This document shows, piece by piece, positions 9,385 to 19,051 of a stretch of 64,000 nucleotides of DNA. The notes beneath the pieces are model-generated. The model did not search any database and had not been told where the DNA came from. It worked only from the letters and a program-made list of their open reading frames with translations. The DNA is from Pseudomonas persica (GTDB taxonomy: Bacteria > Pseudomonadota > Gammaproteobacteria > Pseudomonadales > Pseudomonadaceae), in NCBI RefSeq assembly GCF_900291015.1, contig NZ_OLKL01000020.1:124001-188000 (forward strand), written 5' to 3'. Position 1 is the stretch's first letter, and each line of letters begins with the position of its first letter. The position numbers and the translations under genes are program-made.

Positions 9385-10779
9385 ATGGCTGTCTACAACT
9401 ACGACGTAGTGGTGCTGGGGTCCGGCCCGGCCGGAGAAGGTGCGGCAATGAACGCCGCCAAAGCAGGGCGCAAGGTGGCGATGGTCGATAGCCGTCGTCA
9501 GGTCGGAGGCAACTGCACCCACCTGGGCACCATCCCGTCCAAGGCACTGCGTCACTCGGTGCGGCAGATCATGCAGTTCAACACCAACCCGATGTTCCGT
9601 GCCATCGGTGAGCCGCGCTGGTTCTCGTTCCCGGACGTGCTGAAAAGCGCCGAGAAGGTCATCGCCAAGCAGGTAGCATCGCGCACCGGCTACTACGCCC
9701 GTAACCGCGTCGACGTGTTCGTCGGCACCGGCAGCTTCGCCGACGAGCAAACCGTCGAAGTGGTCTGCCCGAACGGTGTGGTGGAAAAGCTCAACGCCAA
9801 GCACATCATCATCGCCACTGGCTCGCGCCCGTACCGTCCGGCCGACATCGACTTCCACCACCCGCGTGTCTACGATAGCGACACCATCCTCAGCCTCAGT
9901 CACACCCCGCGCAAGCTGATCGTGTACGGTGCCGGCGTGATCGGTTGCGAGTACGCCTCGATCTTCAGCGGCCTGGGTGTATTGGTTGAGCTGGTAGACA
10001 ACCGTGGCCAGTTGCTGAGCTTCCTCGACTCGGAAATATCCCAGGCGCTGAGCTACCACTTCAGCAACAACAACATCACCGTACGCCACAACGAAGAGTA
10101 TGAGCGCGTCGAAGGCCTGGATAACGGGGTGATCCTGCACCTGAAGTCGGGCAAGAAGATCAAGGCCGACGCCTTGCTGTGGTGCAACGGCCGTACCGGC
10201 AACACCGACAAGCTGGGCCTGGAAAATATCGGCATCAAGGTCAACAGCCGTGGTCAGATCGAGGTCGACGAGGCCTACCGCACCAGCGTGCCGAACATCT
10301 ACGGTGCCGGCGACGTGATTGGCTGGCCGAGCCTGGCCAGTGCCGCCCATGACCAGGGCCGCTCTGCCGCCGGCAGCATCGTGGATAATGGCAGCTGGCG
10401 CTTCGTCAACGACGTGCCGACCGGCATCTACACCATTCCGGAGATCAGCTCGATCGGCCGGAACGAACAGGAACTGACCCAGGCCAAGGTGCCTTACGAA
10501 GTGGGCAAGGCCTTCTTCAAGGGCATGGCTCGCGCGCAGATCGCCGGTGAGCCGCAGGGCATGCTGAAGATCCTGTTCCACCGTGAAACCCTGGAAATCC
10601 TTGGCGTGCACTGCTTCGGCTACCAGGCTTCGGAGATTGTCCACATCGGCCAGGCGATCATGAACCAGCCGGGTGAGCAGAACAACCTGAAGTACTTCGT
10701 CAACACCACGTTCAACTACCCGACCATGGCCGAAGCCTATCGGGTAGCTGCCTACGACGGCCTGAACCGGCTTTTTTGA
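9385..10779 (+). CDS. sthA: Soluble pyridine nucleotide transhydrogenase
   Basis: 464 residues from the ATG at 9385 (MAVYNYD), with AAGGAG at 9374-9379; the upstream in-frame TTG is not needed. FAD-dependent enzyme that transfers hydride between NADPH and NAD+, balancing the two pools in the cytoplasm. FAD-binding [10 protein letters not shown] near residue 13. The disulfide motif of lipoamide-dehydrogenase relatives is replaced by C44-T-H-L-G-T-I-P-S-K, so no redox cystine can form, as in all SthA. The NAD-binding [13 protein letters not shown], the C-terminal [12 protein letters not shown] and the dimer-interface helix are present. A single gene, followed by a perfect 10-bp hairpin. Confidence 0.97.
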   Translation: MAVYNYDVVVLGSGPAGEGAAMNAAKAGRKVAMVDSRRQVGGNCTHLGTIPSKALRHSVRQIMQFNTNPMFRAIGEPRWFSFPDVLKSAEKVIAKQVASRTGYYARNRVDVFVGTGSFADEQTVEVVCPNGVVEKLNAKHIIIATGSRPYRPADIDFHHPRVYDSDTILSLSHTPRKLIVYGAGVIGCEYASIFSGLGVLVELVDNRGQLLSFLDSEISQALSYHFSNNNITVRHNEEYERVEGLDNGVILHLKSGKKIKADALLWCNGRTGNTDKLGLENIGIKVNSRGQIEVDEAYRTSVPNIYGAGDVIGWPSLASAAHDQGRSAAGSIVDNGSWRFVNDVPTGIYTIPEISSIGRNEQELTQAKVPYEVGKAFFKGMARAQIAGEPQGMLKILFHRETLEILGVHCFGYQASEIVHIGQAIMNQPGEQNNLKYFVNTTFNYPTMAEAYRVAAYDGLNRLF

Positions 10780-10783
10780 GCGG

Positions 10784-10812
10784 CTCCGACCGGTGGCCTG
10801 AGCCGGTCGGAG
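10784..10812. terminator. Hairpin between convergent sthA and glycerophosphodiesterase gene
   Basis: Perfect 10-bp stem CTCCGACCGG / CCGGTCGGAG with a 9-nt loop, 4 nt after the sthA stop. No T-run follows on either strand, so it may be a transcript-end stabiliser rather than an intrinsic terminator. Confidence 0.5.
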
Positions 10813-10821
10813 AGACCGATT

Positions 10822-11544
10822 TCAACCCTGCCCGAGGGTGGTCTTGGCCAAACCGGGAAAGTCTGTAATCAGGCTGTCCACGCCAAAATCAGCGAGCCGG
10901 CGCATCAGTGCCGGTTCGTTGACCGTCCACACCGACACGTGCAAACCCTGGCTCTGGGCTTTCAGCAGGCGCTCGGGGGTACACAGTGTCCAGTTCAATG
11001 CCAGCAGCTCGCAGCCGTAGTTCTGTGCCACCTTCAACGGGTCGAGCCAGGCGTATTCGGCCACCAGACCGCGTTTGACGTCCGGCACCAGCTCCAGGGC
11101 GGCACCCAGCACCTCGCGTGAGCTGGAGGTGATGGTCACCTTGTCCAGCAGGCCGTACTGCTGGGCCAGTTCGCGGATCGCCAGCACGGTGGTGGCGGCA
11201 CGGGTACGCGAGGCGCTTTTCACTTCCAGCTGCCAGTGCTCGAACGGGCATTTCTCGAACAGTTCTTCCAGTTTAGGGATCGGGCACCGCTGGACATGGC
11301 CCGGGCCACCTTTGCGGGCATCGATCTTGACCAGTTCGGCGGCCGGGTGCTCGACCACCTTGCCGCGTTTGCCGGTGGTGCGCTTGAGGGTGGGGTCGTG
11401 GATCACCATCAGCTCGTTGTCGGCCGACAGGTGCAGGTCCAGCTCGCAGCGGGTTACGCCATGGGCGAGGCATTGCTGGAAGCTCTTCAGGGTATTCTCG
11501 GGCGCTTCGCCCTTGGCACCGCGATGGCCGTAGATCAGGGTCAC
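10822..11544 (-). CDS. Glycerophosphodiester phosphodiesterase (cytoplasmic, UgpQ-like)
   Basis: 240 residues, no signal peptide, which fits UgpQ-type cytoplasmic enzymes rather than periplasmic GlpQ. Hydrolyses glycerophosphodiesters to sn-glycerol 3-phosphate and an alcohol. Family motifs: HRGAKGEAPENT at residues 7-18 (catalytic His and metal-binding Glu), CELDLHLSADNELMVIHD around 33-50 (metal-binding Glu/Asp and second catalytic His), and WTVNEP and GVDSLITDFP near the C-terminus, typical of the TIM barrel. Convergent with sthA; the ATG at 11544 has a GGAACG-type weak ribosome site. Exact substrate range cannot be read from sequence. Confidence 0.9.
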   Translation of the reverse strand: MTLIYGHRGAKGEAPENTLKSFQQCLAHGVTRCELDLHLSADNELMVIHDPTLKRTTGKRGKVVEHPAAELVKIDARKGGPGHVQRCPIPKLEELFEKCPFEHWQLEVKSASRTRAATTVLAIRELAQQYGLLDKVTITSSSREVLGAALELVPDVKRGLVAEYAWLDPLKVAQNYGCELLALNWTLCTPERLLKAQSQGLHVSVWTVNEPALMRRLADFGVDSLITDFPGLAKTTLGQG

Positions 11545-11575
11545 GTTCGTTCCTTCAAATCAGAGAAAAATGGGC

Positions 11576-12160
11576 TCAGGAGGCCGGGTCGTTCTGTTCC
11601 AGCTGCTGGCGCCGTTGTTGCTGCTGGCGCTGCAGGATGTAGCGTGCCAGCAGTTGCCGTTGGGCGTCGGTCATGTCGATGAATTCGGTGCCCAGCTCGA
11701 AGCCGCCCTCCGGGTGCGGGGCGCAATGAGTGACCTTGCCGCGCAGCAGCAGGCCATGGGCGCGCGGCATCAGCACCATCTTCACCTTCACCCGGGTGCC
11801 GGGGGCAACCGCTGTGGCTTGCGTGAATTCGATGCCGCCTTCGGAAATGATCACCGGCTGGGGCTGGCCAACTTCGCCGATCAGGGTCTGGGCAACCACC
11901 GCGCTAAGCAGGTCGAGGCGTTTGTTCTGCGCGCGCAGGAAGGCGGCGAGGGTGCGGTCCTTTTCGCTCAGCTGGCGCAGCAGGTGCTGCGACTCGAAGT
12001 CGGACAGGTGCAGCTCGCTGAGCAGGTTGAATAATGGCGAATCATCTTGCAACACATCTGGGTCAAGGGCTTCGGCCGCGCTGAGGGGGCTGATTTGAAG
12101 TGCGATCCGATCTTCGATGCGGTAGTATTCGCGGCGATCTTCTTCGTCTAATGTCGTCAT
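11576..12160 (-). CDS. PilZ-domain protein with helical insert, atypical c-di-GMP motif
   Basis: 194 residues from the ATG at 12160 (MTTLDEEDRREYYR). The open frame continues upstream to 13333 but only antisense to lolC, so that part is not coding. The N-terminus has an Arg-rich RREYYR(I) like the PilZ RxxxR motif. A roughly 70-residue predominantly helical segment follows, then a second PilZ half with VIISEGGIEF, where the canonical D/N-x-S-x-x-G has Ile in the first position. C-terminal tail is Gln/Arg-rich. PilZ proteins bind cyclic di-GMP or act as protein adaptors; the altered motif makes nucleotide binding uncertain. Divergent from lolC with a 93-bp gap. Confidence 0.8.
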   Translation of the reverse strand: MTTLDEEDRREYYRIEDRIALQISPLSAAEALDPDVLQDDSPLFNLLSELHLSDFESQHLLRQLSEKDRTLAAFLRAQNKRLDLLSAVVAQTLIGEVGQPQPVIISEGGIEFTQATAVAPGTRVKVKMVLMPRAHGLLLRGKVTHCAPHPEGGFELGTEFIDMTDAQRQLLARYILQRQQQQRRQQLEQNDPAS

Positions 12161-12253
12161 GGCGAACCCAAGGTAGCGGCGGTGGTCCGAGTGTAAAGCC
12201 GCCGTAGGCGCCTCGCCACAAGGACGTTCCCTTTCATCCGAACAAGCCCCGAC

Positions 12254-13504
12254 ATGTTCAGACCTCTTTTCGCATTCATCGGCACGCGTTATACCCGTGC
12301 CAAACGTCGCAATCACTTCGTCTCGTTCATTTCCCTGACCTCGATGATCGGCCTCGCCCTGGGCGTGGTGGTGATGATCGTGGTGCTGTCGGTCATGAAC
12401 GGTTTCGACCACGAGATGCGCACCCGCGTGTTGGGCATGATCCCCCATGCCACGCTGGAGAGCGGCCAGCCCATTGCCGACTGGCCGACCCTTGCCCAAC
12501 AAGTAAAGCAGAATCCCCAGGTGGTGGCGGTTGCGCCCTTCACCCAGATGCAGGGCCTGCTGACCCATGAAGGCAAGGTGCAGAAGGTGCTGCTCAACGG
12601 CATCGACCCGGCCCGCGAGCGCGAGGTGTCGATCATCGACAAGTTCGTCCTGCAAGGCCGCCTCGACCAGCTGGCACCGGGCGAATGGGGCATCATGATC
12701 GGCGACAAGGCCGCGGCCAAGCTGGGCGTGGGCATTGGCGACAAGCTCACCTTCGTCGCCCCCGAGGTCAGTGTGACCCCGGCCGGCATGTTCCCGCGCA
12801 TGAAGCGCTTCACCGTGGTCGGCACCTTCCACGTGGGCGCGGGCGAGATCGACGGCTACCTGGGGCTGACCAACATCAGCGACCTGTCCCGCCTGCACCG
12901 CTGGAAGCCCGACCAGGTACAGGGCCTGCGCCTGAAGTTCGACGACCTGTTCCAGGCGCCGCGGGTGGCCTGGGACATCGCCCAGCGCCTGGGTGACCAG
13001 GAGTTCTATAGCCGTGACTGGACCCGTACCCATGGCAACCTGTACCAGGCGATCCGCATGGAAAAGGCCATGATCGGCCTGCTGTTGCTGCTGATCGTGG
13101 CGGTGGCGGCGTTCAACATCATTTCCACCCTGGTGATGGTGGTCAACGACAAGCGTGGCGACATCGCCATCCTGCGTACCCTGGGCGCCACGCCGGGGCA
13201 GATCATGCTCATCTTCATGGTCCAGGGCACGGTGATCGGGGTGATCGGTACCCTGATCGGCGCCGTGGTCGGGATCGTCGCCGCGCTGAATGTAAGCGCG
13301 GTGATCGCCGGCATCGAGAAACTGATCGGGCACAAGTTCCTCAACGCCGATGTGTACTTCATCGATTACCTGCCGTCGCAGATCCAGGCCCAGGACGTGT
13401 ACATGGTCTGTGGTGCGGCGCTGGTCCTGAGTTTCTTCGCCACCCTGTACCCGGCCTGGCGTGCGGCCCGCACCCAGCCTGCAGAGGCGCTACGTTATGA
13501 GTGA
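12254..13504 (+). CDS. lolC: Lipoprotein-releasing ABC permease LolC
   Basis: 416 residues. Inner-membrane permease of the LolCDE complex, which extracts outer-membrane lipoproteins and passes them to LolA. Membrane segments: one near residues 25-50 ([20 protein letters not shown]), then a large periplasmic domain, then three segments in the C-terminal third ([59 protein letters not shown]). N-terminal [13 protein letters not shown] and C-terminal [11 protein letters not shown] are characteristic of the family. Its stop overlaps lolD by 8 nt; first gene of lolCDE. Confidence 0.95.
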   Translation: MFRPLFAFIGTRYTRAKRRNHFVSFISLTSMIGLALGVVVMIVVLSVMNGFDHEMRTRVLGMIPHATLESGQPIADWPTLAQQVKQNPQVVAVAPFTQMQGLLTHEGKVQKVLLNGIDPAREREVSIIDKFVLQGRLDQLAPGEWGIMIGDKAAAKLGVGIGDKLTFVAPEVSVTPAGMFPRMKRFTVVGTFHVGAGEIDGYLGLTNISDLSRLHRWKPDQVQGLRLKFDDLFQAPRVAWDIAQRLGDQEFYSRDWTRTHGNLYQAIRMEKAMIGLLLLLIVAVAAFNIISTLVMVVNDKRGDIAILRTLGATPGQIMLIFMVQGTVIGVIGTLIGAVVGIVAALNVSAVIAGIEKLIGHKFLNADVYFIDYLPSQIQAQDVYMVCGAALVLSFFATLYPAWRAARTQPAEALRYE

Positions 13505-14195
13505 GTCGCGCATGAGTGATAAAGCCGTTTTGAGTTGCCGCAACCTGGGCAAGTCCTACGACGAGGGTCCGGAGTCGGTGCAGGTGCTGTCCGGGCTCAA
13601 CCTCGAGCTGCATGCCGGTGAGCGGGTAGCCATCGTGGGCAGCTCCGGCTCGGGCAAGAGTACCTTGCTCAACCTGCTGGGCGGCCTCGACCGGCCGACC
13701 CAGGGCAGCGTCTGGCTGGCCGGCGAGGAGCTGTCGGCACTGGGCGAGCGTGCCCGTGGCCTGCTGCGCAACCGCGAACTGGGTTTTGTCTACCAGTTCC
13801 ACCACCTGCTGCCGGAATTCACTGCCATCGAGAACGTGTGCATGCCGTTGCTGATCGGTCGCACGCCCATCCCCGAGGCCCGTGAGCGTGCCGAGGCGCT
13901 GCTCAAGCGCGTGGGCCTGGCCCACCGCTTCAACCACAAGCCGGCCGAGCTGTCCGGTGGTGAGCGCCAGCGGGTGGCGATTGCCCGGGCACTGGTCAAT
14001 CGCCCCGGCCTGGTAATGCTCGACGAGCCGACCGGCAACCTCGACCACCACACTGCCCAGGGCATCCAGGAGTTGATGCAGGAACTGTCCAGCGCATCGC
14101 GCACGGCGTTCCTGGTGGTCACCCACGACCTCAACCTGGCGCGCCAGATGGACCGAGTATTGAAGCTCGACGACGGCCACCTGGTGGCGATCTGA
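13497..14195 (+). CDS. lolD: Lipoprotein-releasing ABC ATPase LolD
   Basis: 232 residues from the ATG at 13497, which overlaps the end of lolC by 8 nt; ATG 13512 (MSDKAVL) is an alternative start. Cytoplasmic ATPase powering LolCE. Motifs: Walker [11 protein letters not shown]-loop region [12 protein letters not shown] (LolD-type), ABC signature [15 protein letters not shown], Walker [13 protein letters not shown] and the switch His in VVTHDLNLA. Length is normal for the family. Translational coupling with lolC supports one transcript. Confidence 0.97.
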   Translation: MSESRMSDKAVLSCRNLGKSYDEGPESVQVLSGLNLELHAGERVAIVGSSGSGKSTLLNLLGGLDRPTQGSVWLAGEELSALGERARGLLRNRELGFVYQFHHLLPEFTAIENVCMPLLIGRTPIPEARERAEALLKRVGLAHRFNHKPAELSGGERQRVAIARALVNRPGLVMLDEPTGNLDHHTAQGIQELMQELSSASRTAFLVVTHDLNLARQMDRVLKLDDGHLVAI

Positions 14196-14256
14196 TCGAC
14201 TGCACGGGGTGGCTGGTGCCGCCCCGTTTTCCTGTTTTCTTTGGGTGTTTTCGTAC

Positions 14257-15498
14257 ATGTTCAGACCCTTGCCCATCTTCATCGGCGCGCGCTACACCCG
14301 AGCCAAGCGCCGCAACCACTTCATCTCGTTCATCTCGATGACCTCGATGATCGGCCTGTCGCTGGGCGTGCTGGCGATGATCGTGGTGCTGTCGGTGATG
14401 AACGGTTTCCAGCGCGAAATGAGCTCGCGCATCCTCGGCCTGGTGCCGCATGCCGCCATCCTCGGCGTGCAGCCGCTGGACGACTGGCACAAGGTGGCCG
14501 ATGCGGCCATGCGCGACCCGGCGGTGATGGCGGCGGCGCCGATTACCGAAATGGAAGGCATGCTGTCGTACAAGGGCGCGATGCAGCCGATCCAGGTCGG
14601 CGGTATCGACCCGGCCGAAGAGGGCAAGGTTTCGATCGTCGGCCAGCACATCGTCCAGGGCCGCTTGCAGGACTTGCAGCCGGGTGAGTTCGGCGTGGTC
14701 ATCGGTGAGCTGACTGCGCGGCGCTTCCGCCTGAACACCGGCGACAAACTGACCCTGATCGTGCCGGAAATCAGCAAGGAGCCGGGCGGCATCACCCCAC
14801 GCATGCAGCGCCTGACCGTGGTCGGCATCTTTAAAGTCGGCGCCGAGCTGGATGGCTCGCAGGCTTACATTCATGTGGCCGATGCTGGCGCCATGCAGCG
14901 TTGGGCGCCGGGCCAGGTGCAAGGCGTGCGCCTGAAGCTGCACGACCTGTATGCCGCGCCGCTGGTGTCCAAGGCTATCGCTGCCGGGTTGGGCGATGCC
15001 TACCGTGCCGATGACTGGTCGCATACCCAAGGCAGCCTGTTCAGCGCCATGAAGATGGAAAAGACCATGATCGGCCTGCTGCTGATGATGATCATTGCGG
15101 TGGCAGCGTTCAACATCATCGCCACCCTGGTGATGGTGGTGAACGACAAGGGGCCGGACATCGCCATCCTGCGCACCCTGGGTGCCACGCCGGCGCAGAT
15201 CATGGGCACGTTCATGGTCCAGGGCAGCCTGATCGGCATTGTCGGTACGCTGATCGGTGGCGTGCTGGGGGTGATTGCGGCATTCAACGTCAGCCAGATC
15301 GTCGGTTGGCTGGAGCGGGTGAGCGGGCAGCACATCTTTACTTCGGATGTGTACTTCGTCAGCAGCTTGCCGTCGCAGTTGCAGTGGGGTGATGTGGCGA
15401 TCATCTGCACTGCCGGGTTGGTGATGAGCTTCCTGGCGACCATTTACCCGGCTTATCGGGCATCGCAGGTGCAGCCGGCGATTGGCCTGGCTGTCTGA
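14257..15498 (+). CDS. lolE: Lipoprotein-releasing ABC permease LolE (LolC paralogue)
   Basis: 413 residues from the ATG at 14257 ([20 protein letters not shown]), chosen by alignment with LolC; the in-frame GTG at 14209 would add 16 residues and no strong Shine-Dalgarno precedes either. Same architecture as LolC: membrane segment near 25-50, periplasmic domain, three C-terminal segments. The two permeases are clearly paralogous (shared N-terminus, [20 protein letters not shown] cytoplasmic loop) but differ through the periplasmic domain, as expected for LolC (LolA-binding) and LolE (lipoprotein-binding). It lies 61 nt after lolD. Confidence 0.94.
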   Translation: MFRPLPIFIGARYTRAKRRNHFISFISMTSMIGLSLGVLAMIVVLSVMNGFQREMSSRILGLVPHAAILGVQPLDDWHKVADAAMRDPAVMAAAPITEMEGMLSYKGAMQPIQVGGIDPAEEGKVSIVGQHIVQGRLQDLQPGEFGVVIGELTARRFRLNTGDKLTLIVPEISKEPGGITPRMQRLTVVGIFKVGAELDGSQAYIHVADAGAMQRWAPGQVQGVRLKLHDLYAAPLVSKAIAAGLGDAYRADDWSHTQGSLFSAMKMEKTMIGLLLMMIIAVAAFNIIATLVMVVNDKGPDIAILRTLGATPAQIMGTFMVQGSLIGIVGTLIGGVLGVIAAFNVSQIVGWLERVSGQHIFTSDVYFVSSLPSQLQWGDVAIICTAGLVMSFLATIYPAYRASQVQPAIGLAV

Positions 15499-15520
15499 TG
15501 TTTGCTTCAGGTTACTGAGG

Positions 15521-15810
15521 GATTCTGTGGGAGATGGCCCAGCCCTTTGGGCTGCGCTGCCGCATAGAGAACTGAATTCGCAAGCGGTCCGTGCATCCTG
15601 TGGGAGCGGCTTTAGCCGCGAAGAATCCAACGCGGTGCATGGCACCGGCTGCGCCGGTGTTCGCGGCTAAAGCCGCTCCCACAGGGGCCCTGCTAATTCA
15701 ACGAGTTATGTGCAGTTCTATGAGAGCGGGGTTACCCGCGAAGCAGGCACCGCGGTGTCTGGCACCGGCTTTGCCGGTGTTCGCGGGTAAACCCGCCCCA
15801 CAGGGATCGC
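15521..15810. repeat. Composite MITE-like REP element, copy A, followed by a second REP pair
   Basis: Bases 15521-15743 match copy B (26613-26835) with about four differences. Inside, CATAGAGAACTG (15563-15574) and CAGTTCTATG (15713-15722) form imperfect terminal inverted repeats around an inverted REP pair (core GCGGCTTTAGCCGC / GCGGCTAAAGCCGC). A different REP pair (GCGGGGTTACCCGCG to GCGGGTAAACCCGC) continues to about 15804. This fills the 324-bp gap between lolE and the sensor kinase; no gene is seen. Confidence 0.85.
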
Positions 15811-15822
15811 GCCAGCCTGATA

Positions 15823-17172
15823 TCACCGGTCTTCAGTGAACTCGATCACGAATCGCGTCCAGCCATCCGCACACTCCGCCCTGATGTGCCCGCCATGGGC
15901 CTGCACGATCGACCGGGTAATCGCCAACCCCAACCCGGCATGCTCGCTACTGCCTTCCCGCCGTGCCGGGTCGACCCGGTAGAAGCGGTCGAACAACCGC
16001 GGTAACGCAGCCGCTTCGATAGCCGCCCCGGTATTGGCCACACCAATCCTCGGCCCTGGTCCCAAGGTCACCCGTATCTGGCCACCCGCCGGGGTAAAGC
16101 GCAAGGCATTGTCCAGCAAGTTGGACAGCGCCCGGCGCAGCATATGCCGGTCGCCCTGCAGCAGCGCCTCACCCTCGCGCAGCATCTGCACACCGCTGTC
16201 CTCTGCCAGCGGCGCGTAGTACTCCATCAGCGCATCCACCTCGTCATGCAGCACCAGCGGTGTTTGCCCCGGCACCAGCAGGCCATGGTCGGCCTTGGCC
16301 AGGAACAGCATGTCGTTGATCATCTGCGCCATCCACTGCAGCTCTTCGAGGTTGCCGTGCAGGGCCTCGCGGTACTCTTCGAGGCTGCGCGGGCGGGTGA
16401 GGGTGACCTGGGTGTGGGTCAGCAGGTTGGACAGCGGCGTGCGCAGTTCGTGGGCGATGTCGGCAGAGAATGCCGACAGGCGCTGGAAGGCATCGTCCAG
16501 GCGCTGCAGCATCGCGTTCATGCTGCCGGCCAGCTCGGCCAGCTCTTCGGGCATCTGTGCCACCGGCAGGCGGGTGGTGAGCGAGCGGGCCGATACGCTG
16601 GCGGCTACCTGACCCATCTGCCGCAAAGGGCGCAGCCCGCGGCGTGCTGCCCAGGCACCGAGCAGCGCGGTGGTCAGTGCCGACAGGCCGACCGTCAGCC
16701 AGATCAGCCGTTGCATGCCTTGCAGGAAATGCTGGTGGTGGGTGATGTCGAGGTACAGGGTCAGTTGTGGCGACTGCGGGGCGCCTTGCGCCAGGTGTAC
16801 GGCCAGGCCCCGGTAGTCGGTGCCTTGCGCATGCAGGGTTGCCAGCCCGTCGGGCAGCGGTGCCTGGGGCAAGCCAGTGCGGCTTTCGAACCAGGTGGCG
16901 CCGTCGTTGCCGTTGATGCGCAGGGCCAGGTCGGCGTGATGGCCCAGTTCATCGCGCAGGGCGGGCAGGCGCGCCTGCAGTTCGGCCGGGGTGGCGATAC
17001 CGGCCAGCTGGGTGCGGAACAGCGACAGGCGCGAGTCCAGCAGTTGCTGGTCCAGTTCGACGAAGTGCTGCTCGCTGGCCCGGCTGAATATCAGGCCGGC
17101 GCCGAGCGAGACAGCGGCGGTGCAGGCGGCGAACAGCAGGGCCAGGCGGCTGCCGAGGGAGACCCGGCGCAT
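15823..17172 (-). CDS. Sensor histidine kinase, CopS/CusS/IrlS heavy-metal type
   Basis: 449 residues from the ATG at 17172, which overlaps the regulator stop (ATGA); the longer upstream frame is shadow. Inner-membrane kinase: membrane segment 1 about residues 9-29, periplasmic sensor about 30-155, membrane segment 2 about 156-177, HAMP 178-230, HisKA with phospho-accepting His 241 (ADIAHELRTPLSNL), then HATPase_c with N box NLLDNALRFTP, G1 IGVANTGAAI and G2 GLGLAITRSI. The layout matches the copper/silver sensing CopS/CusS group. The sensor domain contains a His cluster (DITHHQHFL) just before membrane segment 2. The metal specificity is not provable here and no efflux or oxidase genes flank it. 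Confidence 0.88.
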   Translation of the reverse strand: MRRVSLGSRLALLFAACTAAVSLGAGLIFSRASEQHFVELDQQLLDSRLSLFRTQLAGIATPAELQARLPALRDELGHHADLALRINGNDGATWFESRTGLPQAPLPDGLATLHAQGTDYRGLAVHLAQGAPQSPQLTLYLDITHHQHFLQGMQRLIWLTVGLSALTTALLGAWAARRGLRPLRQMGQVAASVSARSLTTRLPVAQMPEELAELAGSMNAMLQRLDDAFQRLSAFSADIAHELRTPLSNLLTHTQVTLTRPRSLEEYREALHGNLEELQWMAQMINDMLFLAKADHGLLVPGQTPLVLHDEVDALMEYYAPLAEDSGVQMLREGEALLQGDRHMLRRALSNLLDNALRFTPAGGQIRVTLGPGPRIGVANTGAAIEAAALPRLFDRFYRVDPARREGSSEHAGLGLAITRSIVQAHGGHIRAECADGWTRFVIEFTEDR

Positions 17173-17852
17173 CACTGCGCGCGCTCTTCGAGTACATAAC
17201 CCATGCCGCGTACGGTGTGGATCAGCTTGTTGGGGTGCGGGTCGTCGATCTTCAGGCGCAGGCGGCGGATCGCCACTTCGATCACATTGGTATCGCTGTC
17301 GAAATTCATGTCCCACACCTGTGAGGCGATCAGCGATTTGGGCAGCACCTCGCCCTGGCGGCGCAGCAGCAGTTCAAGCAGGGCGAACTCCTTGGCGGTC
17401 AGGTCGATGCGCTGGCCGGCGCGCTCGGCGCGGCGGCGGATCAGGTCCAGGCGCAGGTCGGCCAGGCCCAGGGTGGTGTCCTGGCTGGGGCTGGTGCCCC
17501 GGCGCAGCAGGCTGCGCACCCGGGCCAGCAGTTCGGAGAAGGCGAACGGCTTGACCAGGTAATCATCGGCGCCCAGTTCCAGGCCGTGTACCCGGTCTTC
17601 CACAGCATCGCGGGCGGTGAGGAACAGCACCGGGGTGTCCAGGCCGGCCTGGCGCACGGCCTGGAGGATTTGCCAGCCGTCACGGCCGGGCAGCATCACG
17701 TCGAGAATCAGCAGGTCGTGCTCACCGGTCAGGGCGAGGAACTGGCCGGTCTCGCCATCAGTGGCCAGTTCGGTGGCGAAGCCGGCCTCGTTCAGGCCCT
17801 GGCTCAGGTACTGGCCGGTACGGGCCTGGTCTTCGACGATCAGCAGTTTCAT
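17172..17852 (-). CDS. OmpR-family response regulator, CopR/CusR/IrlR type
   Basis: 226 residues. Receiver domain 1-115 with acidic pocket ED at 7-8, phospho-acceptor D51 ([12 protein letters not shown]), Thr of LFLTARD and Lys of [10 protein letters not shown]. Winged-helix DNA-binding domain 130-226 with [35 protein letters not shown] and [11 protein letters not shown], all standard for the heavy-metal regulator group. Co-transcribed with the kinase through a 4-nt overlap. The upstream gap to queF carries a REP pair; no clear metal-box operator was recognised. Confidence 0.92.
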   Translation of the reverse strand: MKLLIVEDQARTGQYLSQGLNEAGFATELATDGETGQFLALTGEHDLLILDVMLPGRDGWQILQAVRQAGLDTPVLFLTARDAVEDRVHGLELGADDYLVKPFAFSELLARVRSLLRRGTSPSQDTTLGLADLRLDLIRRRAERAGQRIDLTAKEFALLELLLRRQGEVLPKSLIASQVWDMNFDSDTNVIEVAIRRLRLKIDDPHPNKLIHTVRGMGYVLEERAQ

Positions 17853-17884
17853 TGGGGGACTTGACTCCAGCAGGCGGCGCGAAG

Positions 17885-17975
17885 CCCTGTGGGAGCGGGT
17901 TTACCCGCGAAGCATTCAACACGGTGCATGGCACCGGCTTTGTCGGTATTCGCGGGTGAACCCGCCCCTACAGGG
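17885..17975. repeat. REP pair, inverted
   Basis: CCCTGTGGGAGCGGGTTTAC from 17885 pairs with CGGGTGAACCCGCCCCTACAGGG ending 17975 (written here with gaps between units by about 20 bp of linker containing GGTGCATGGCACCGG). Upstream of the response regulator. Confidence 0.85.
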
Positions 17976-18116
17976 AACGAGTGATGCCGAGATGATACGT
18001 GACGATGCGCCCGCTCGCCCCAAACTGACGAAGTTGTAATCCTGCTGACTTGCGCTCCAAGGCGAGGTGCAAAACCGGTAGACTAGGGGCAATTTCGAAC
18101 CTTCAGGTCAGTTTCC

Positions 18117-18947
18117 ATGCATCCCGCTGCCGAACATTCCCCGCTGGGCAAGTCCAGCGAATACATTGCCACCTACTCCCCGGAGCTGCTGTTCCCCATT
18201 CCGCGTACCGCCAAGTGGGCCGAGCTGGGTGTTACCGCCCAGACCTTGCCCTGGCAGGGTGTGGATTACTGGAACTGCTTCGAGCTGAGCTGGCTGCTGC
18301 CGTCGGGCAAGCCGGTGGTGGCGATCGGCGAGTTCGCCATCCCCGCCGATTCGCCGAACATCATCGAGTCCAAGTCGTTCAAACTGTACCTGAACTCGCT
18401 GAACCAGACGGTGTTCGCCTCGCTGGGTGAGCTGCTGGCGTGCTTGGAGAAAGACCTGTCCGCCGCCGCCGGCAAGCCGGTTGGCGTGAAGGTGCGCACC
18501 CTGGCCGAGGTCGAGGCCCAAGGCGTGGTGGCCTTGCCAGGGCAGTGCATCGATGTGCTGGACGTTGCCATCAGCAACTACCAACAGCCGCAGCCAGAGC
18601 TGCTGCACTGCAACCCGGAGCGGCTGGTGGAAGAAACCCTGCACAGCCATCTGTTGAAGTCCAACTGCCCGGTCACCGGCCAGCCGGACTGGGGCAGCGT
18701 GGTGGTCGAGTACAAGGGCAGGGCGCTGGACCACGCCAGCCTGCTGACCTACCTGATCAGCTTCCGCCAGCATGCCGACTTCCATGAGCAGTGTGTGGAA
18801 CGGATCTACCTGGACTTGAAGAACCTGCTGCAGCCGGAGCATTTGACGGTGTATGCACGCTATGTGCGCCGGGGTGGGCTGGATATCAACCCGTATCGCA
18901 GCACTGGGGTGATCAGCCCTGATAACACGCGCCTGGTTCGCCAGTAA
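18117..18947 (+). CDS. queF: NADPH-dependent 7-cyano-7-deazaguanine reductase, long type
   Basis: 276 residues, the two-lobed (YqfC/QueF-II) length rather than the ~150-residue Bacillus type. Reduces preQ0 to preQ1 in queuosine biosynthesis (cytoplasm). Features: [14 protein letters not shown], the NADPH-binding motif in the N-terminal half, and the catalytic [13 protein letters not shown] with C184 (thioimide nucleophile) and D191. The ATG at 18117 ([11 protein letters not shown]) is the only reasonable start. It stands alone; bounded downstream by a REP pair. Confidence 0.97.
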   Translation: MHPAAEHSPLGKSSEYIATYSPELLFPIPRTAKWAELGVTAQTLPWQGVDYWNCFELSWLLPSGKPVVAIGEFAIPADSPNIIESKSFKLYLNSLNQTVFASLGELLACLEKDLSAAAGKPVGVKVRTLAEVEAQGVVALPGQCIDVLDVAISNYQQPQPELLHCNPERLVEETLHSHLLKSNCPVTGQPDWGSVVVEYKGRALDHASLLTYLISFRQHADFHEQCVERIYLDLKNLLQPEHLTVYARYVRRGGLDINPYRSTGVISPDNTRLVRQ

Positions 18948-18960
18948 GGCTGAAACAGGA

Positions 18961-19040
18961 CCCTGTGGGGGCGGGTGTACCCGCGAATGCAGTGGTGATG
19001 CCACCGACGAATTTGCGGGTAAAACCGCTCCCACAGAGGG
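18961..19040. repeat. REP pair, diverged
   Basis: CCCTGTGGGGGCGGGTGTAC at 18961-18980 faces GCGGGTAAAACCGCTCCCAC ending near 19035, with GGTGATGCCACC in the linker. Lies between queF and the convergent DUF4404 gene. Confidence 0.75.
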
Positions 19041-19051
19041 CTCGGGGCAGA

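Noticed and set aside
12161..13333. N-terminal extension of the minus-strand PilZ gene across lolC
   Set aside because: His/Asp-rich antisense translation; PilZ homology begins at the ATG at 12160.
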